Assembly (NCBI GenBank): GCA_026008535.1
Contig: BRKX01000009.1
Span: 48,915,001-48,979,000, forward strand
From: Perilla frutescens
Taxonomy: Eukaryota > Streptophyta > Magnoliopsida > Lamiales > Lamiaceae
Reading direction: 5' to 3'
Length of the DNA: 64,000 nucleotides
Shown piece by piece: positions 1 through 13,289 of the stretch. Numbering within the stretch: position 1 is the stretch's first letter; each line of letters opens with the position of its first letter. The notes under the pieces are model-generated. The model saw only the letters and a list, made by a program, of their open reading frames with translations. It was not told the origin of the DNA and made no database searches. The position numbers and the translations under genes are program-made.

Positions 1-407
1 TGGCTCCAACGCATCCATAGACCGGGTCTCGCATCCTTGCATTAGCTTCGTACACCATGCTACTCACCGCGTCTCCTCTGTGCTCCTCCGGCAACTCCTG
101 CGAGCCACACGAGAATACAAGATGAAACACGAGACAGCTTTATGTATGTAACTAGTGAAATATGTGTCACTTATGAGAGTAGAAGATGAAACACGAGACA
201 AATTAAGTAACTAGTGAAATATACATCACTTACTTGTAACATCTTGCTAACATTGCTAGCTCCGAACACCTTGTGCACACCGGCGAACTTGTGGGGCTCC
301 TCCGCCGGGAAATATGGGGCGAAGATGCAGTCCTGCGAGCACCTCCGGCGGAGGAGCTTGCAGGCGGCGCACGGCGAGGAAGCATTTTGTTTTCTGCTCA
401 CTTCCAT
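1..407 (-). CDS. LBD4-like: LOB-domain transcription factor, LBD4-like (5' part, runs off window)
   Basis: Plant-specific DNA-binding protein of the class I LATERAL ORGAN BOUNDARIES family, expected in the nucleus and in organ-boundary or vascular development. Exon 1 is 234-407 (ATG at 407) and encodes the zinc-finger-like CX2CX6CX3C block (CAACKLLRRRC then SQDC) and the start of the GAS block (FGASNVSKMLQ). Its donor reads CAA|GTAAGT. Exon 2 begins at 97 after a CAG acceptor and continues to base 1 with ELPEEHRGDAVSSMVYEAN, then RDPVYGCVGA, which is typical LBD sequence. The intron is 136 bp and sits at the usual family position after MLQ. The wording matches the LBD3/LBD4 group better than LBD1/LBD11 as I recall them. 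The C-terminal coiled-coil lies outside the window. No break is visible in the part present. Confidence 0.93.
121..232. repeat. Imperfect tandem duplication inside the LBD intron
   Basis: Two copies of a unit of about 50-60 bp (121-171 and 184-232) share the stretches agatgaaacacgagaca and taactagtgaaatat. The copy nearer exon 1 runs up to the GTAAGT splice donor. The other copy keeps only a decayed donor-like end. The duplication makes up most of the 136-bp intron. Confidence 0.8.
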
Positions 408-1482
408 CTTCCTAATTACATGATCAATTCTCCCTCCCTCTCTCTCTCTCTCTCTCTATATTATATATATATATCCAAATCAAGAAAAGAACAGTTTGTA
501 TCTGTGGATGAAGCACTAATGAAGTTTAATATTGAGTCATATGGAAAATTTGATCAAGAAATGACAAACAAATAGTAGTTTTTAACGTTCTACAAAGAGG
601 GATTAAAGAAGAAAAATTAAAGGATTATGGATTGTGAAACGAAATCAAGAAAGTGGAAAAGAGACTAGGAAATTGTACAACGGGTGGAGGACTTTTTATA
701 ATGGAGATTTTTGTGACTGCCATTCTGTGGGACCCATTTTCGTGGAATTCCATTTCCACCACTTCATTAAAAGTTTTTATTTAATGTAATTATTTTAAAT
801 TCATGATAAGATGGTTTTTGGCGTTATGTAGAATTTCTTGATTAATTAGATTTTATAATTAAATCCAATTAATCAAATTTTATATGATATATGGCATGTG
901 CATGTTACGTAATTGATAAAGAATAATTCATTAATTTGTATTAAAATATGACGATTGAGTCTAATCAATGAGATTTTAGCCGATTTGATTGCACGTGTAA
1001 ATGTTTTTGGACTGAGATTGACATATAAATAACGAAAAATAATCGTCATGTTTGTTTCGCTATATTTAGATTTTTAATTTAGATAAATTTTTAAATTTAT
1101 CTTAAAAATATTACACAAGCTTTTATACAATATGTATTATATAATAAGCATATATAGTAAATGTATTTGCAATTATTTTGGTTTTATTTTCAAATTTTAT
1201 TAATTTATAAATTATAGAGTAGAGAAAACTTAAATGAATCTATGATGCCTAAATTATTTGCCACATTTTTTTAACTTTTATTATAAAACCCAAAACATAT
1301 ATCTTCTTTTTTAAATTGAGGGAGTAGCTATTGGTCATATATGATTAAATTATGTTTTTTTTTTCTAAATACACCGCTTAATTTTCTCAAACTCGTCACT
1401 ATTAAATTTAATTAAAAAAATATACTCAATTATAAAATTAAGTATATATTCTTATTAAATAAAAATAATTAATAAAAGGAAT
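408..1482. other. LBD upstream region, no gene seen
   Basis: AT-rich sequence upstream of the minus-strand LBD gene. It contains a CT microsatellite followed by an AT run (about 431-471), close to the start codon and probably in the promoter or 5' leader. I see no coding pattern or clear TATA box. Confidence 0.6.
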
Positions 1483-2363
1483 AAGGTCCAATTTAACCTC
1501 TAAACTATTACCTGAAGAGCATCCTGACCCTTAAATTAAATTTGGTCCTGATTAGCTTCTTGAACTTTCAAACTCAATTCAATTAACCAATTGAACTTTT
1601 GAACTTGATCGAGTCAGCCACTTGAAGGTAAAAAACTTTATTTTGCTTGTTTCTAAATTAAATAAAATAAAATAAGGAAAAGAAAATTCCAAAACTATTA
1701 TTCCCCCCAAAATTAAGAATATATGAGCATTTCTCATTTAATATGTCCAAATATATATAATGCTAATATAATTAATTAAAATCATATTATCATCAAATTA
1801 ATTTGACCACCATAAATTCAATCCGTGAAATACTCTATTTCTTTTACACACACACACACATGTATGTATTTATGTATTATGTAGAATTATATTATATGGA
1901 TTCGGGGAATAAAAATCTATATATTATATTAGAAAAATTATATATAATATACATATAATGTTGATTATATTATAGTAGACTATTAACGTTTATAATTAAT
2001 TAATTTAATATAGACCATAATTATATATAAAAAATCATAATTATGGTCAATTATATGTTGTTATTTTCAATTGTAGTGGTTTGTTGACGTGTGATAAATA
2101 TAATGACGATTTATGTACCATTAAAATTGTTTATAAGAAAATGTTTCATTTTTTTTATTATTGTTGTGTATATATATATATATATATATTTATTTATAAA
2201 CAAGTAAAACAAAATTATTTTCCTTTTTGGGGCTAACTGGGTAAAATTCAAAAGTTCAAGGAACTAACCGTGTTGAGTTTAATAGTTCAAGAAATTAACT
2301 GGGACTAAATTTAATTTAAGGACCTGCTTCTGGAAAAATAATTTAGGGGACAAATTGAACCTT
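1483..2363. mobile_element. Long-TIR foldback element (Mutator-like or foldback MITE)
   Basis: The ends are long imperfect inverted repeats of about 150 bp. The left arm begins aaggtccaatttaacctct at 1483. The reverse complement of the right end at 2363 begins aaggttcaatttgtcccct. Both arms then share 'ccttaaattaaatttggtcc' and 'cttgaactttcaaactcaa' type stretches. The core is AT-rich with (TA)n and (CA)n runs and has no ORF. I could not find a convincing target duplication, so the class is uncertain. Confidence 0.65.
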
Positions 2364-2400
2364 AATTCTTAATACATACAATGAAAGAGACTACATTAGT

Positions 2401-2620
2401 GTCCCCTTGGGGATGGTCTAGTAGTGGAGTGGTGTTTCTTGAGGTCAAATGTCTCAAATTCGACCCACCACCAATACCACTAGGTGTGAGCATGTCACAT
2501 ATGGCCTGTCAAGTATTGTTTACCACTTCTATGTAGATTTACATGCTATTACACAGAGACGAAGTTTACCCAGTGCGCACCACGATAGCGGTTTCGGGTT
2601 ACCATCAATATAAAAAAAAG
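2401..2620 (+). mobile_element. tRNA-derived SINE with intact target duplication
   Basis: A 220-bp element flanked by the perfect 15-bp direct repeat agagactacattagt at 2386-2400 and 2621-2635. Near its 5' end is an A-box-like stretch (tggtctagtag, about 2415). Further in is a B-box-like stretch (attcgaccc, about 2458), as in plant tRNA-derived SINEs. It ends in a short A-rich tail (taaaaaaaag). It is non-coding and depends on LINE machinery. The long perfect duplication suggests a fairly recent insertion. Confidence 0.85.
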
Positions 2621-2635
2621 AGAGACTACATTAGT

Positions 2636-4960
2636 AAGTCATTTTTCTCTCTACCTAAAACAATGGATTTCCTTCCGTCGGCCGCCAATGCAAGACATAC
2701 ATGGGAACTGGAAAACAATATCTCTACCACCCCTTCCCCTGCACTTCCCCCATTCTTCTCTCTCCCTCCACCAACTTCATCATCTCGCTGCAATATAATC
2801 GGACAATTTCATAGCCAACCGGTAAAAAAAATGTGCAGCAATATCGCTGAAATCTGCATAGCCACCAACATTTTCGAACCTTTGTAGGACTGTCTTTCGA
2901 AAAACAAAAATCAAACATTGGTTCGAACGTCTATAAATAGGTTTGAAAATCATTTATGGATTCCTCAATATGCCTGTTGAAAAATGATTTTCTAACATGT
3001 TTATATAGGTTTAGAAATAATTTTTGAAACCCCTGATTTGCAGTTTAAAACATCTAAATTGGTGAATAAAGAAAGAAAAAAGGGGAACGGTGACATCGGT
3101 GTAGGAGGAAAGAAGGGGTGGCTGCGATGGAAGAGGAAACAACAGGGTAGATAGAAGTCTGACCTTTTTCTGGTTCTGTTCGGTGGAGGGAAGACTCACG
3201 TCTTCTGTTCTTTTTTTTTTTTTTTTTTTTAAATTATGTTTATAATTAATAATTAAAAATATTAAAATCTTATTTTTTCTTTTGAGTGGAAGGTTAAATA
3301 AAATGTTTACTATGATGTGTAAAAAATAAATGAACATAAAACAAAATGTGTGGTGTTTAAAAATACTTTTGTTTTTAATTGGGAAAGAAGTGCGGAAATC
3401 TACATAGACATCATCAGAGCAAATGCCTAAACTTACTAAGATTAAAATTGACATGACAAGTTACATAATAAGAAGTAAAGCTTTATTTATTACCCTTTTT
3501 TTTTGGGGGTTGGGGAAGAGAGATCAATCAATGATTGAATCTCATTTCTCATCCACAATATTTCACATATTTTAGAGGAGGTCTAGTGACCGAATACGCG
3601 TTCAAAAATATTTCGAAATTGAACATGTCGCTTATAATTTTCTCATTATAATTTTACAACTATTGTACAAGAATATTATTTATCTAAAGTACATCTACAA
3701 ATAACGACACACATTTCTCCTCGGTTAAATAAATTGAATAAGAAAACATCAATGATTGCGGGATCATATTTAAACCCAACTTGATGATCCAAAATATTGT
3801 AAGGACTCGTACAAAAGCGAGATAATCTTTATCTTGTCATGAAATTTTAGGCATTTTTTTCTTCATTTGAAATTATCATTCACCTATCAAATTAGAATTC
3901 AAATTTAGAACTTATGAAACTCAAAATCATAGTAAATGCGATTGCCTAAATTGTATATGCTTTGTATATTATTACATTGGATTAGAATTTTAATTGAGCT
4001 CACACTCAGATAGAGACAACACATTTTTTTCTTCAATAATGATGGGCTACAGATCCGAGGCAAAATAATAATAATAATAATAATTAAGAAAAAAAAGAAG
4101 CATCTCTACTTTGTGTGCTGCACGCAAGCACGCTTGTAAATGTTGTATGTCTTTTTTTAACTAATACATAATCGATTTTGGACTTTTTCATTATAGTTAG
4201 ATATGATGTGTCAAAATTTAAGATGGTTTTATTTTTATTTATTTATTAATTAGAAAAAAGATAACCAAGAGTCCAACAATTCAGTCTGAAAGATCTTGGA
4301 TGACCATTTCATTGATCCCCATCTTAAAATTCCAAAGTAGTAGTTTTGTTTCGGTAGAAGAAAAATTAAATTTGACCTAACTCAAATTAGTAAAGGTTTG
4401 AAACTTGACATGTGGGGATTACTTATTATACTTGGTTCTTTCATGAGAATTAATTTATTCGGTTGTTTTGTAGAAGAAATAAAGTCAAAAAGTAAATACT
4501 ATGTTTTGTTTATTAAAATGTAGTATTATTCAATATGATGTTTCATTAGATCAGTTATATTTGATTTTTGCATGATAAGCGAGTGCCGATTATAAAATTA
4601 AAATACATAGAAAATTAAAAACCAAATTAATTAGTGATGTCATGGAAATTTTGTTGTCTATGAATCTATGATGCCCAAATTATTTATTAGCGGTCCTTTT
4701 AATTTTTCTTTTTCTTTTTGTACGACAAAGACATTCTGTCTAGGGTATGCCGGGAAGAATTTGATTAATGAAATGACTAATGACAGTGCCCCCATAATTT
4801 ATTTCATGGTAACTTTTAAATCTGAACAAAAATAAACTAAAGTAAGGAATAGAAGAATCTGATTTGCTCGTTAATGTTGAAAATCTAAATCCAATAGACA
4901 ACAATGTAAAGATTCAGATGCCATTATTATGTGTGTGATTATTAATACTCAGTTACTCGT
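2636..4960. other. Intergenic, no gene recognised
   Basis: AT-rich sequence with a poly-T tract at about 3210-3230, an (AAT)n run near 4067-4082 and scattered palindromes. Open frames here are low-complexity and match nothing I recognise. Confidence 0.6.
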
Positions 4961-4964
4961 GGTC

Positions 4965-5420
4965 TCATGAGGAGTTGAGGACACCCAATTAGTGGAAATT
5001 TTTGTATAGAGTTTGAGATCCACTACCCCTCTTCTCTAAACTCAAAAAAATAATAAAAAAATACGCACTTATGCACGGAGAAAGATCTAATTGAGTTTGA
5101 AATCCATTATATATAACGATTCAAATGTCATTATGCGTGTGATTAACAATACTCACTTATGGTCTCATTAAGGACACCCAAACAGTGGAGACTCTTGTGT
5201 AAAAGAGAAAGATTTCGTGTTTGAAACACACACTCCTTTTCTCCAAACTAAAAAAAAAACGCATTTTTGCACACCTAAACAATGGAGACCCCTATTAAAA
5301 AAAATAAAAAAATGAATAGGAATACCCAAACAGTGAAGATCTCTACATAAAAAAATAGAAGCGTCGGGTTCGAAGCATACCCTCATCTTTTCCAACTCAA
5401 ATAATACTCACTATGTCCTA
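4965..5420. repeat. Cluster of decayed SINE-like copies
   Basis: At least three diverged copies of one pattern follow each other, near 4965-5050, 5160-5265 and 5318-5400. The pattern is 'ggacacccaa-cagtggagactcttgt-taaagagaaagattt-gtgtttgaaac-cactcctcttctcca'. The gtttgaaac stretch resembles a degenerate Pol III B box, which suggests tRNA-derived SINE fragments. They are too decayed to set boundaries or find target duplications. Confidence 0.45.
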
Positions 5421-6482
5421 TTAGGACCCTAAATAGCGAAGATACGTATGATATGGTCTTGCATCATCACTCACTGTCCATGACCATGATATAAACAAAA
5501 AATAAAATAAAAAGAAAAAGAGACAAATGTATTTACTTTTAAAAAAGTTCATCTTCATTGAAGATAAGATACGTTGAAATCGCAACGTTGAATACGCTAC
5601 TGCATTTTAATTAATAAGTAAACTTTTTTTAGGGAATTAATAATTAAACTTAAAAAACTGAAAGTAAATCCTCTCAAGTTTGGATTTTTTTATTAACATC
5701 TGATTTTTGAGCTCGTACGTCAGAATTAATTTATTTCGACGTGGCAATAAAATTATTCATTACTTCACGTTCAAGAGCGGTTGAATACCTTCTTTTATTA
5801 AATCTGAATGCTACAGGTCGATAAATAAAACACAAATCCATCATTATTAATTTATTTTCTATCCTTGTTTCATTTGTCGTATAGATTTAATTTCACTTTT
5901 TTTTTTGTGTGATGAGGAGAAACCAGCCGTTGTTATTATATATGGTGAAGTAATAAAGCAACATTAAAGTTATCAACGTTGTATTGTTCTTTTGTCTTTT
6001 ATTAGTACACCCTTGTGCTTTATGATCAAATTTTCTTCCCAATTCTTAATTTATTTTAAAAATGTTTAGAAAAATGAAAAAAGATTTTCAGACATGATAG
6101 TCCACTAGCTAGCTCTTTATGCTTTTGGAAATTCTTGTAAGCATGGCTAAGATGATTAAGACTAGTAGCCACGGGAAGAAGAATGTCCCCTCAATAAAAA
6201 AGAAAAGAAAAGAAAAGATTATTACTTGGATATCAATAAGTTTTGTTTGTGAGAGTTGAAAATCGAAAGTTTGGAATAGAGGATCTCGCTAAGGAGTAAG
6301 GTCCAAGTGTATGTATATATAACACGAGGTTTATGTACAGATTTGAGCTCTTGAGCGAGTCAAGACAACTTTAGGCATTACATTAGGACGTAGGAATAAA
6401 TTTGTGTAGTTACAATTACAATGAATTAATAGTTAATACAATCTAATTAACAAGAAGAAATGGAGCAAAAACAACACATGAA
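5421..6482. other. Intergenic and probable 3' flank of the P4-ATPase gene
   Basis: No coding pattern. It contains an AAAAG-type microsatellite near 6196-6218. The segment just right of it (about 6290-6482) should hold the 3' UTR of the minus-strand flippase gene, but I see no unambiguous polyadenylation signal. Confidence 0.5.
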
Positions 6483-9400
6483 TCACTGTCGACTGCTGGT
6501 GACAGATAAGTAGAAAGACTTCCTCTTCTTCTGCAGCTGCTCTTTGAGATGTCTGATTTTGGCATCAACTCTTGCAGAATATCCAACTTGTGTCAACTGC
6601 TTCGATTTCTCCTGCTCCCTCAGCCACATTGGACTATCCACACCATCTGTTCTAGAAAGTTCCATTTCTTGGATGATATGATCATCCATTGGAAAGAATG
6701 ATCTTTGCACAACTATGTGGATGAAGTAAGGTAAGAGTGAGGCAATGACCACTACTAATGTAGTAGTCCAATACGCGGGCGCTGCACCAATCTGCTCGGA
6801 GAAGATGTGGTGCACATAGCCCGAGTAGGCCGGGGAGAAGGATGCATATGCATATAGAAAAATGTACCAGAAGAGAATGCTTCCCCATATGAGGAAATGG
6901 CTTATTATGGTGAAATGTGAGAGCATGAGAGCAATCTGGCAGTTTACTGTCCAAATTATGCATGTGTATGTGATTGTGCCAATGTGTTCAATGTCTGCAG
7001 AGTTTCCTTTTTTGTCGAATGGGGCTGGGGAGAGCATGCGGACGTTTAATGTGAAGACGATAAGTGAAGCCAAGACTCCATTAGAGATCCAGCCTAATAT
7101 TCTCTTCCAGCTGAAGCATATGTTTTTTTGGCCTTGTTTATAGAGGGATGGAAACTGCAGCATTTTGAGTTAGAAAAGGGGTTGGAACAGAAGTGTAGAC
7201 ATTGATTTATTCTTGAGTTTTTTTTTTTTTTTTTTTTTACCTTGAGACAGATATCTGATGAGACATCCTGCTCTAGGACTCCGAGGGAGAGTACTGGTAA
7301 CGAGGTTAGGAGCACGTTGAACATCACCATGTACCAGTCATCGTATAAGTCCTGCCCCGAGAACCCAGTGAAGATATTGTAGTAGAACAATGTGAGGCCA
7401 AATGCCACATTTTTGTAGACAAAATACAGAATCTGCAGCAAGGAAATATGTTGATTTTTTTTTGGCATATATTGATGAATGAAAATGAAGTAGTTTGAGG
7501 TTTGGAGAGAATTTTTTACCATTTTGGAAATCCTTCGATAACACCAGTGGCCATGAATGATTAATAATCTCTCCAAGAAACGAAATTCAGGCAATGAGAA
7601 ATCACTTGCCATCACTGCCTGCATGTGCATGATATTGATTGATACACCTTAATTTTGAGTCTAATTTGATGTTATTTTACTAATTAAAGTGTGCATAAAT
7701 TTGGCTTTGAGTTTGTAGGAAAAATGAGTTTAAAATGCTATATTTTGAAGAAAAATCGAGTTAAGGAGATACAAAACAAAACTAATTAAGTGAAAAATAC
7801 CTGCATTCCTTCCATTCCACTGATTCCAACTCCAATGTCAGCTTCTTGAATCATGCCAACGTCGTTAGCTCCATCACCGATTGCCAAGATTGTCTTGCCA
7901 GAGTGCTGTTTAACTCTTCTTGTGATCTGAAAAAGGTTCAAGAACGACGTGAATGCTTCAATAAGGCTAAAACAGCGCGTTTGCTAGCCACGAACCAGCT
8001 AGTTGACAAGTGTAAGCTGCTTGGATCTTGGCCTACCGATGCTTTCTGCTTGGGAGAGACACGACAACATATGACAACATCGCAGTTCATAGCCACGGAC
8101 AAGAACTGGCTGCTCATTTCATTGCCCAAACATAGTTCTAGAGCTTTTCCATCTACCACCAAAGCAAAAGGAGCATCCTGCAGTCTGTTTTCTTCATTGA
8201 TCAATTTGTTAAAACTTTGTAATTGGCCTAGAATTTCTTCTCTGACATCCTGAAAAACTAAAAACAAAGAGTAGTTGATCCCAATTCAAATATTTGTAAT
8301 ACAAATTATGTGCTGAGTTTTGAGTGCAGGACTGATCTTCACCTTCACTTGCAGCTGGTTGCTCGTATACTCTTTACTCGAAGATAAGTGGAGTTGCTTC
8401 ATGTCATGACGAAGTAAACTGCAAGCAAATCTGCAACAACAAAGGAAATGCATATGAGCACGGATTAGCAGCCTTCCTGGACTTTTGAGGAAAATAATGA
8501 AGAAACTAAAGATATTCAACCAATTCAGTTCTCAGTTCTCACCCTATGTTTACTGCTGTTTCCTTCTTATCACCAGTCAGCAGCCAAATCTTCAACCCTG
8601 CTTGTGCTAGCTTATCAATGCATTCAGGAACCTGGGATCAAAATCGAGGAAAAACAAACATTAATCAACCTCTGCATTTTGCAGGAAAAGCTATAATGTC
8701 ATAACATAATTCAAGATTCACATAGTCAATGTGCATACCCCTTTCTGCAGCTTATCTTCGACTGCTACAGCACCTAGTAAGATCAAGTCTTTCTCGATCA
8801 TTTCAGATGCATTCTCAAGCAACTCGTCTCGCTCTGGACAAACAGTTGCCTTTGCTTTTGTGAACACTGAACTCCAGCTCTCATATTCACGCGCTCCTAT
8901 TCTTCTGTAGGCAAACACCATGGTACGAAGCCCATCTTCTGCATAGTTTGAGAGGTGCATGACTGTTGCCTGCTGATACGTTCTTCCACCATCGGCTAGC
9001 CTATCAAAGATAACCCTTTAACAGAAAAGAAAAACTCAGAATCAGACGTAAAAACTCAAAATCTTTTTGTGTAATGAAGTGAAAGTAAACCATACTCATC
9101 AGCTCCTTTGCAGAAAAGGAAGATTTCACCATCTTCATTGCTTACTATCACTGACATTCTCTTTCTCGAGCTGTTGAATTCCAATAGATTCAAAAGCTTG
9201 TATTCTCTGTGAGTTTATGTTGATGAATTGGTTAGAAAATTATGAAAAAAAAACCCGGATAGATTTGAAGATTGTATGATGCAGCTTTGTAGTTTGTACC
9301 TCTTCACCTCCAATCCAGACATAGGATCAAGTTCTTGAACAACCATTGTAGATTGAGTTCTCTTACAAAACTTGAATCCAAACTCTCTTGCTGCAATGAG

Positions 9401-11231
9401 AAATGCTACCTCTTCAGGAGACTCCGCCTCGTACGCAGTTTTCTCCTTATCATTCTCTTCAACAGGAATTCCTGTATGGCACAGAGCCATCACTCTGAAG
9501 AACATGATCATGTCACCTACATTAGACCTATAAATCCACATTTTCTCCATTAGCCTGCCATCTCTGAAGTTGAATCCCTTGATACTTCTCTCCTTGTCAG
9601 AATTTGAGATTCTTGAATTCCTAGCTTTTGCACCCTCATTGAAACCTAAACCTTCCTTCTCTGTGCTACCATCTGCTGTGGAGAGATCAAACATCTCAAT
9701 GCTTCGTGCAGTCGAGTCAGTTCCATCCAAGCTGAACCTATGCCTCTCGACATCAATGTTCATTCGTCTAGATGCTGCAAGGTCGACTTCAGTCACTTCA
9801 CCACCAAAAGAAATCCCTTCAATCGAACACTTCCTGAATTCCATCTGATTGCAAGTCAAGGTTCCTGTTTTATCTGAAAAGATCATCTCCACCTGCCCTA
9901 GCTCCTCGTTTAAGTTGGAAGTCCGTGCCTCCACTGCCTTCCCTGTTGCCTCATCATACATAGCAATGTCATTGTTGATCATCATAGCTTGCAGCACTTT
10001 CACAACCTCAATCGAAACATAGAGAGATATCGGAATCAAGTAGCCGTACAACAGGAGGGCCTTCACAAATTGCAAGAAACCAGACAAGGCAGGGCTTTTA
10101 GGATTGAACAAATCATCATCACCATCATGCAATCGAAGGTACCACATCTTAATATCTGCAGAGTTTGTAAACAATGCAGAGCCGATTGCAGTGACTGAAG
10201 AAATGAAAACCATCATACCAAACAGCAAGTAGATCACATAATCCATCTTTCGTTCAACCCTGCTTCGTTTAGATGGAGATCTAGTGGAGTTTCGGATAGC
10301 TTTCGTGTCTGGTCCACTGAAGATCACTGCACCATACACATATTCTGTGTTTCGAAGCTTAGAGTCTCGTAGCAGGACTTGCGTTGGATTGAGGGGAAAT
10401 GATCCATTTTCAATCTCCAAATTGCCCACGAAGGTGTATAGGCTTGGATTTGGATCCTCACAACGAATTGTGGCCTTAAATTTGCAGAATGCAGCTTCCT
10501 CATCGAGACCAAGAGTGGATTCTAAGCTACGTTTAGCTTTCAAATTAGTCTCACCATCAAGATTCATCGTCTCAACATAGCAAAGCCCGTCTTCATAGCT
10601 TGAAGACAGAAAAAGAAGATCACTAGGAAAATATTCATTCTTCAATACCTTGACAACATCTCCCACCAACAAAGACTCCCATGATTTTTGCACAAACAAA
10701 CCTTCTCCAACATGAACATTCACCTTCCTCGAGTTCACTTTCCTGTCCTGCAGCAACATATACAGTTCTAGTTAGTTTCATCATGAGAGAGAGAGAGAGA
10801 GAGAGAAAGAAGTAGCTAGCTAGTACCTGCAAGAACCTATGCCAATCCTCAATGGCCTCTTTGATCATGCTAATCCCAATAACAAACACGAGAGGCGCGA
10901 TCACACTAACTTTATTGAAAGCAGCTAACTTAGTAAGAGAGAGAATAGCTGCTAAAAGGAAGTACAAATTGGCAACTCTTCGAAACTGCTCGAACAAGGC
11001 TATTGGCAGGAAAGTTACAACGTTGTACTTGGTTGTCGAAACATAGTTGTTGGGATACTTATGTGGTTTGCTCCGATGCAGCTGTGGTTCATTGCAGAAG
11101 ACGACGCGCGAAAACCCCGGCTGCCCGAGAAGCTGATCGGCAGGCACAGAATCATCAGCGCTAGGCCGCAGGCATGAAAATGTATACAGCTTGCTCCATC
11201 TCAGCTTCTGCTTTTTCCTCCCCGTCGTCAT
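6483..11231 (-). CDS. ALA4-7-like: Phospholipid-transporting P4-ATPase (flippase), ALA4-7 clade
   Basis: ATP-driven flippase moving phospholipids to the cytosolic leaflet of plasma or endomembranes, usually with an ALIS (CDC50) partner. Eleven exons (transcription order): 10827-11231, 9300-10747, 9096-9206, 8739-9015, 8543-8631, 8343-8430, 8037-8249, 7801-7926, 7520-7618, 7241-7432, 6483-7154. All boundaries are GT-AG and phases agree, giving 3720 nt and 1239 residues, near the family's usual 1200. Visible motifs are DGET (about residue 199), the phosphorylated Asp in DKTGT (about 427), TGDK (about 766) and GDGAND (about 894), followed by C-terminal membrane segments. The N-terminus (KLYTFSCLRP, PGFSRVVFCNEP, NNYVSTTKYN) resembles ALA4-7. 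I chose the MTTGRKKQKL start because an upstream in-frame ATG at 11258 only adds a low-complexity leader. CT repeats lie in the 5' leader. It appears intact. Confidence 0.95.
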
Positions 11232-13285
11232 CGCGGCTGCTCTCTCTCTCTCTCCCACTACTCTCTCTCTTCACCTTTCATCACCAACTGCATGGATGTA
11301 CGATGAAAACGATCCCATTAATAAAAAAAAAAAAAACTAGATTTATTTGTTGAATCTTTCTATGAAGATGGCCTTCGTTGAATCTTCCTATATATCATTG
11401 GCAATATTGCATCATTAGCTGTCGCTCCTACATTCATACACCGTCGAACATTTCTATGATGTTTGGAGGGAAAAACACAACGCTCACTACAAAAAGAATC
11501 TCGACCCAAAACAGTAAACTTCATTAGATTTGTTCATTTGTGCTTGTCTGTCATTCTTGGTTTATTCACATCTATTCATTAATTCTGATTATTTATTTTT
11601 AAGAGAGAAACTTAATTGTGAAGTGATCGGAAACAAGAGATTTTCTTGGATCAATCAGGCTGGCCTGCGGAAATTTAAAAAATAAATAAATATAAAAGCA
11701 CTAAAAACCAAGTGCCATGAACCTCTACAAGGCATTGACAAATCCGAAATCTCTCAAATTTTTTAATCTGGAAACTGAGATTAAAATAATCAGAGCTGCA
11801 TGTGAATCTCTATTTGACTACCTCAATTTAATTTGATTGTCCAAGTTCTAGTTCCACTTGGCAATCCTGCATAAAACTTGCCACAATTTATGGTAACTGC
11901 ATTGTGAAACAAAGTTGAAAATATTTAATTTCATATTCTTCTAGATTTGCAAATAATATTACTATCTTTACTTTGTAGCTAGTTCGAACCTTCTATTATT
12001 CTAAAAGATATTTCATACTAATATGTGACGGACGTATATATTTATGTTGCCATCAAATACATATATAATACGAGCTGAGAATTAGAAAATGGAAGTGAAA
12101 GCACTTGGTGTGATTTTAGCTAGGCATTGACACATGTAGTCTGCTTGTTCAATAAAATTTTATGAAGTCGATCGCCGGCAAAATCTCGTGGTGTTAATTA
12201 CGAGATCGTGCGTTGTCCAAGAAACAAAGTTATAATATGTAAATTTCAATTTATTTACACTGCAAGAATCTGTTGCATTAATTAATCGGACTGGAACAGG
12301 TTGAATTTGGGACTTTGAAAAAGACAAGATATAAAATATGTCAGTTTTTTGAGAAAATTTAAATTAGTGCGACGGTCATCACTTCCAATTCATTCGGGTT
12401 TCACCGAGGAATTGGTCTTTCTTATCGGCCCCTCTAAAGATTTTAATATTTCAAATATTGCATTCCTTAATAGTTAAAAAATTAAAACAAAAATAAACCC
12501 ATAATTTTAATTTCGGGATTATTTTGAGTTTTCAGGTTCAATTGGGTTTTTTCTTTTGAAAAAAACTAGCAATTCACCTGTGGGATACACATGGTATTAA
12601 ATATTTGATTTATTATTAGGATGCATATAGCATAACAATAATTCATAGGTAGTAATTAATTATATTGAATGAATAAAATATAATTATGAAAATTAAATAT
12701 ATAAAAAGAAAATTTCAAATTAAAAATATTGTGTATATTTAAATAGAAAATACAAATGAGAAAATGTAATAGGTGAAATTATTTGTAATCTAATTTTGCA
12801 TTATATAATCAACACAAATTTGTAACGTACAAATCCCTCTCCCCCAATTAATTTAAAATTACTGAAATTTACCTCCAATTACAAAACAAAATGTTATAAA
12901 AAAATAATACTATGAATACAGAATTAATAACATTCTTGAATAAAGAAGAGCTAACATTACACAAGTCCAATCACTTAATTTAACACCCAAGTTCTACTAT
13001 ACTATGAATATGTGAATCTTATTATATTCTTGAGTCTTTTATAGTCTTTTATATTATCTCATATAATTATTTTATACATTCTTATAATATATTATTTGAA
13101 AGCTTTTAAAATCTAGTTCTCAAAATGGAGTATATGATAATAAAAACAAATTTTATTGAATAAAACTATGAAAAGAATTAGTATTTGGGCTTGAATACAG
13201 TTGCAAGTGAAACTGACCACAGTTATAGCATTCATTCCACATTAATTTTTTAAATGAAATGTATTAAAAAGAAAAGAAAAGTGAC
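11232..13285. other. Upstream flank of the P4-ATPase gene, no gene seen
   Basis: The first about 50 bases are CT-rich leader sequence, as is common in plant 5' UTRs, and should hold the flippase transcription start. The rest is AT-rich non-coding sequence. I recognise no transposon ends or ORFs. Confidence 0.5.
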
Positions 13286-13289
13286 AGAA

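Noticed and set aside
3011..3454. 147-codon minus-strand frame
   Set aside because: Hydrophobic and Lys/Ser-rich low complexity across a poly-T tract, with no family resemblance.
9335..10580. Several plus-strand frames across the P4-ATPase exons
   Set aside because: Antisense shadows of strongly coding minus-strand exons.
11258..11258. Upstream ATG as start of the P4-ATPase
   Set aside because: It adds nine residues from a CT/GA microsatellite. The ATG at 11231 gives the N-terminus expected for the family.
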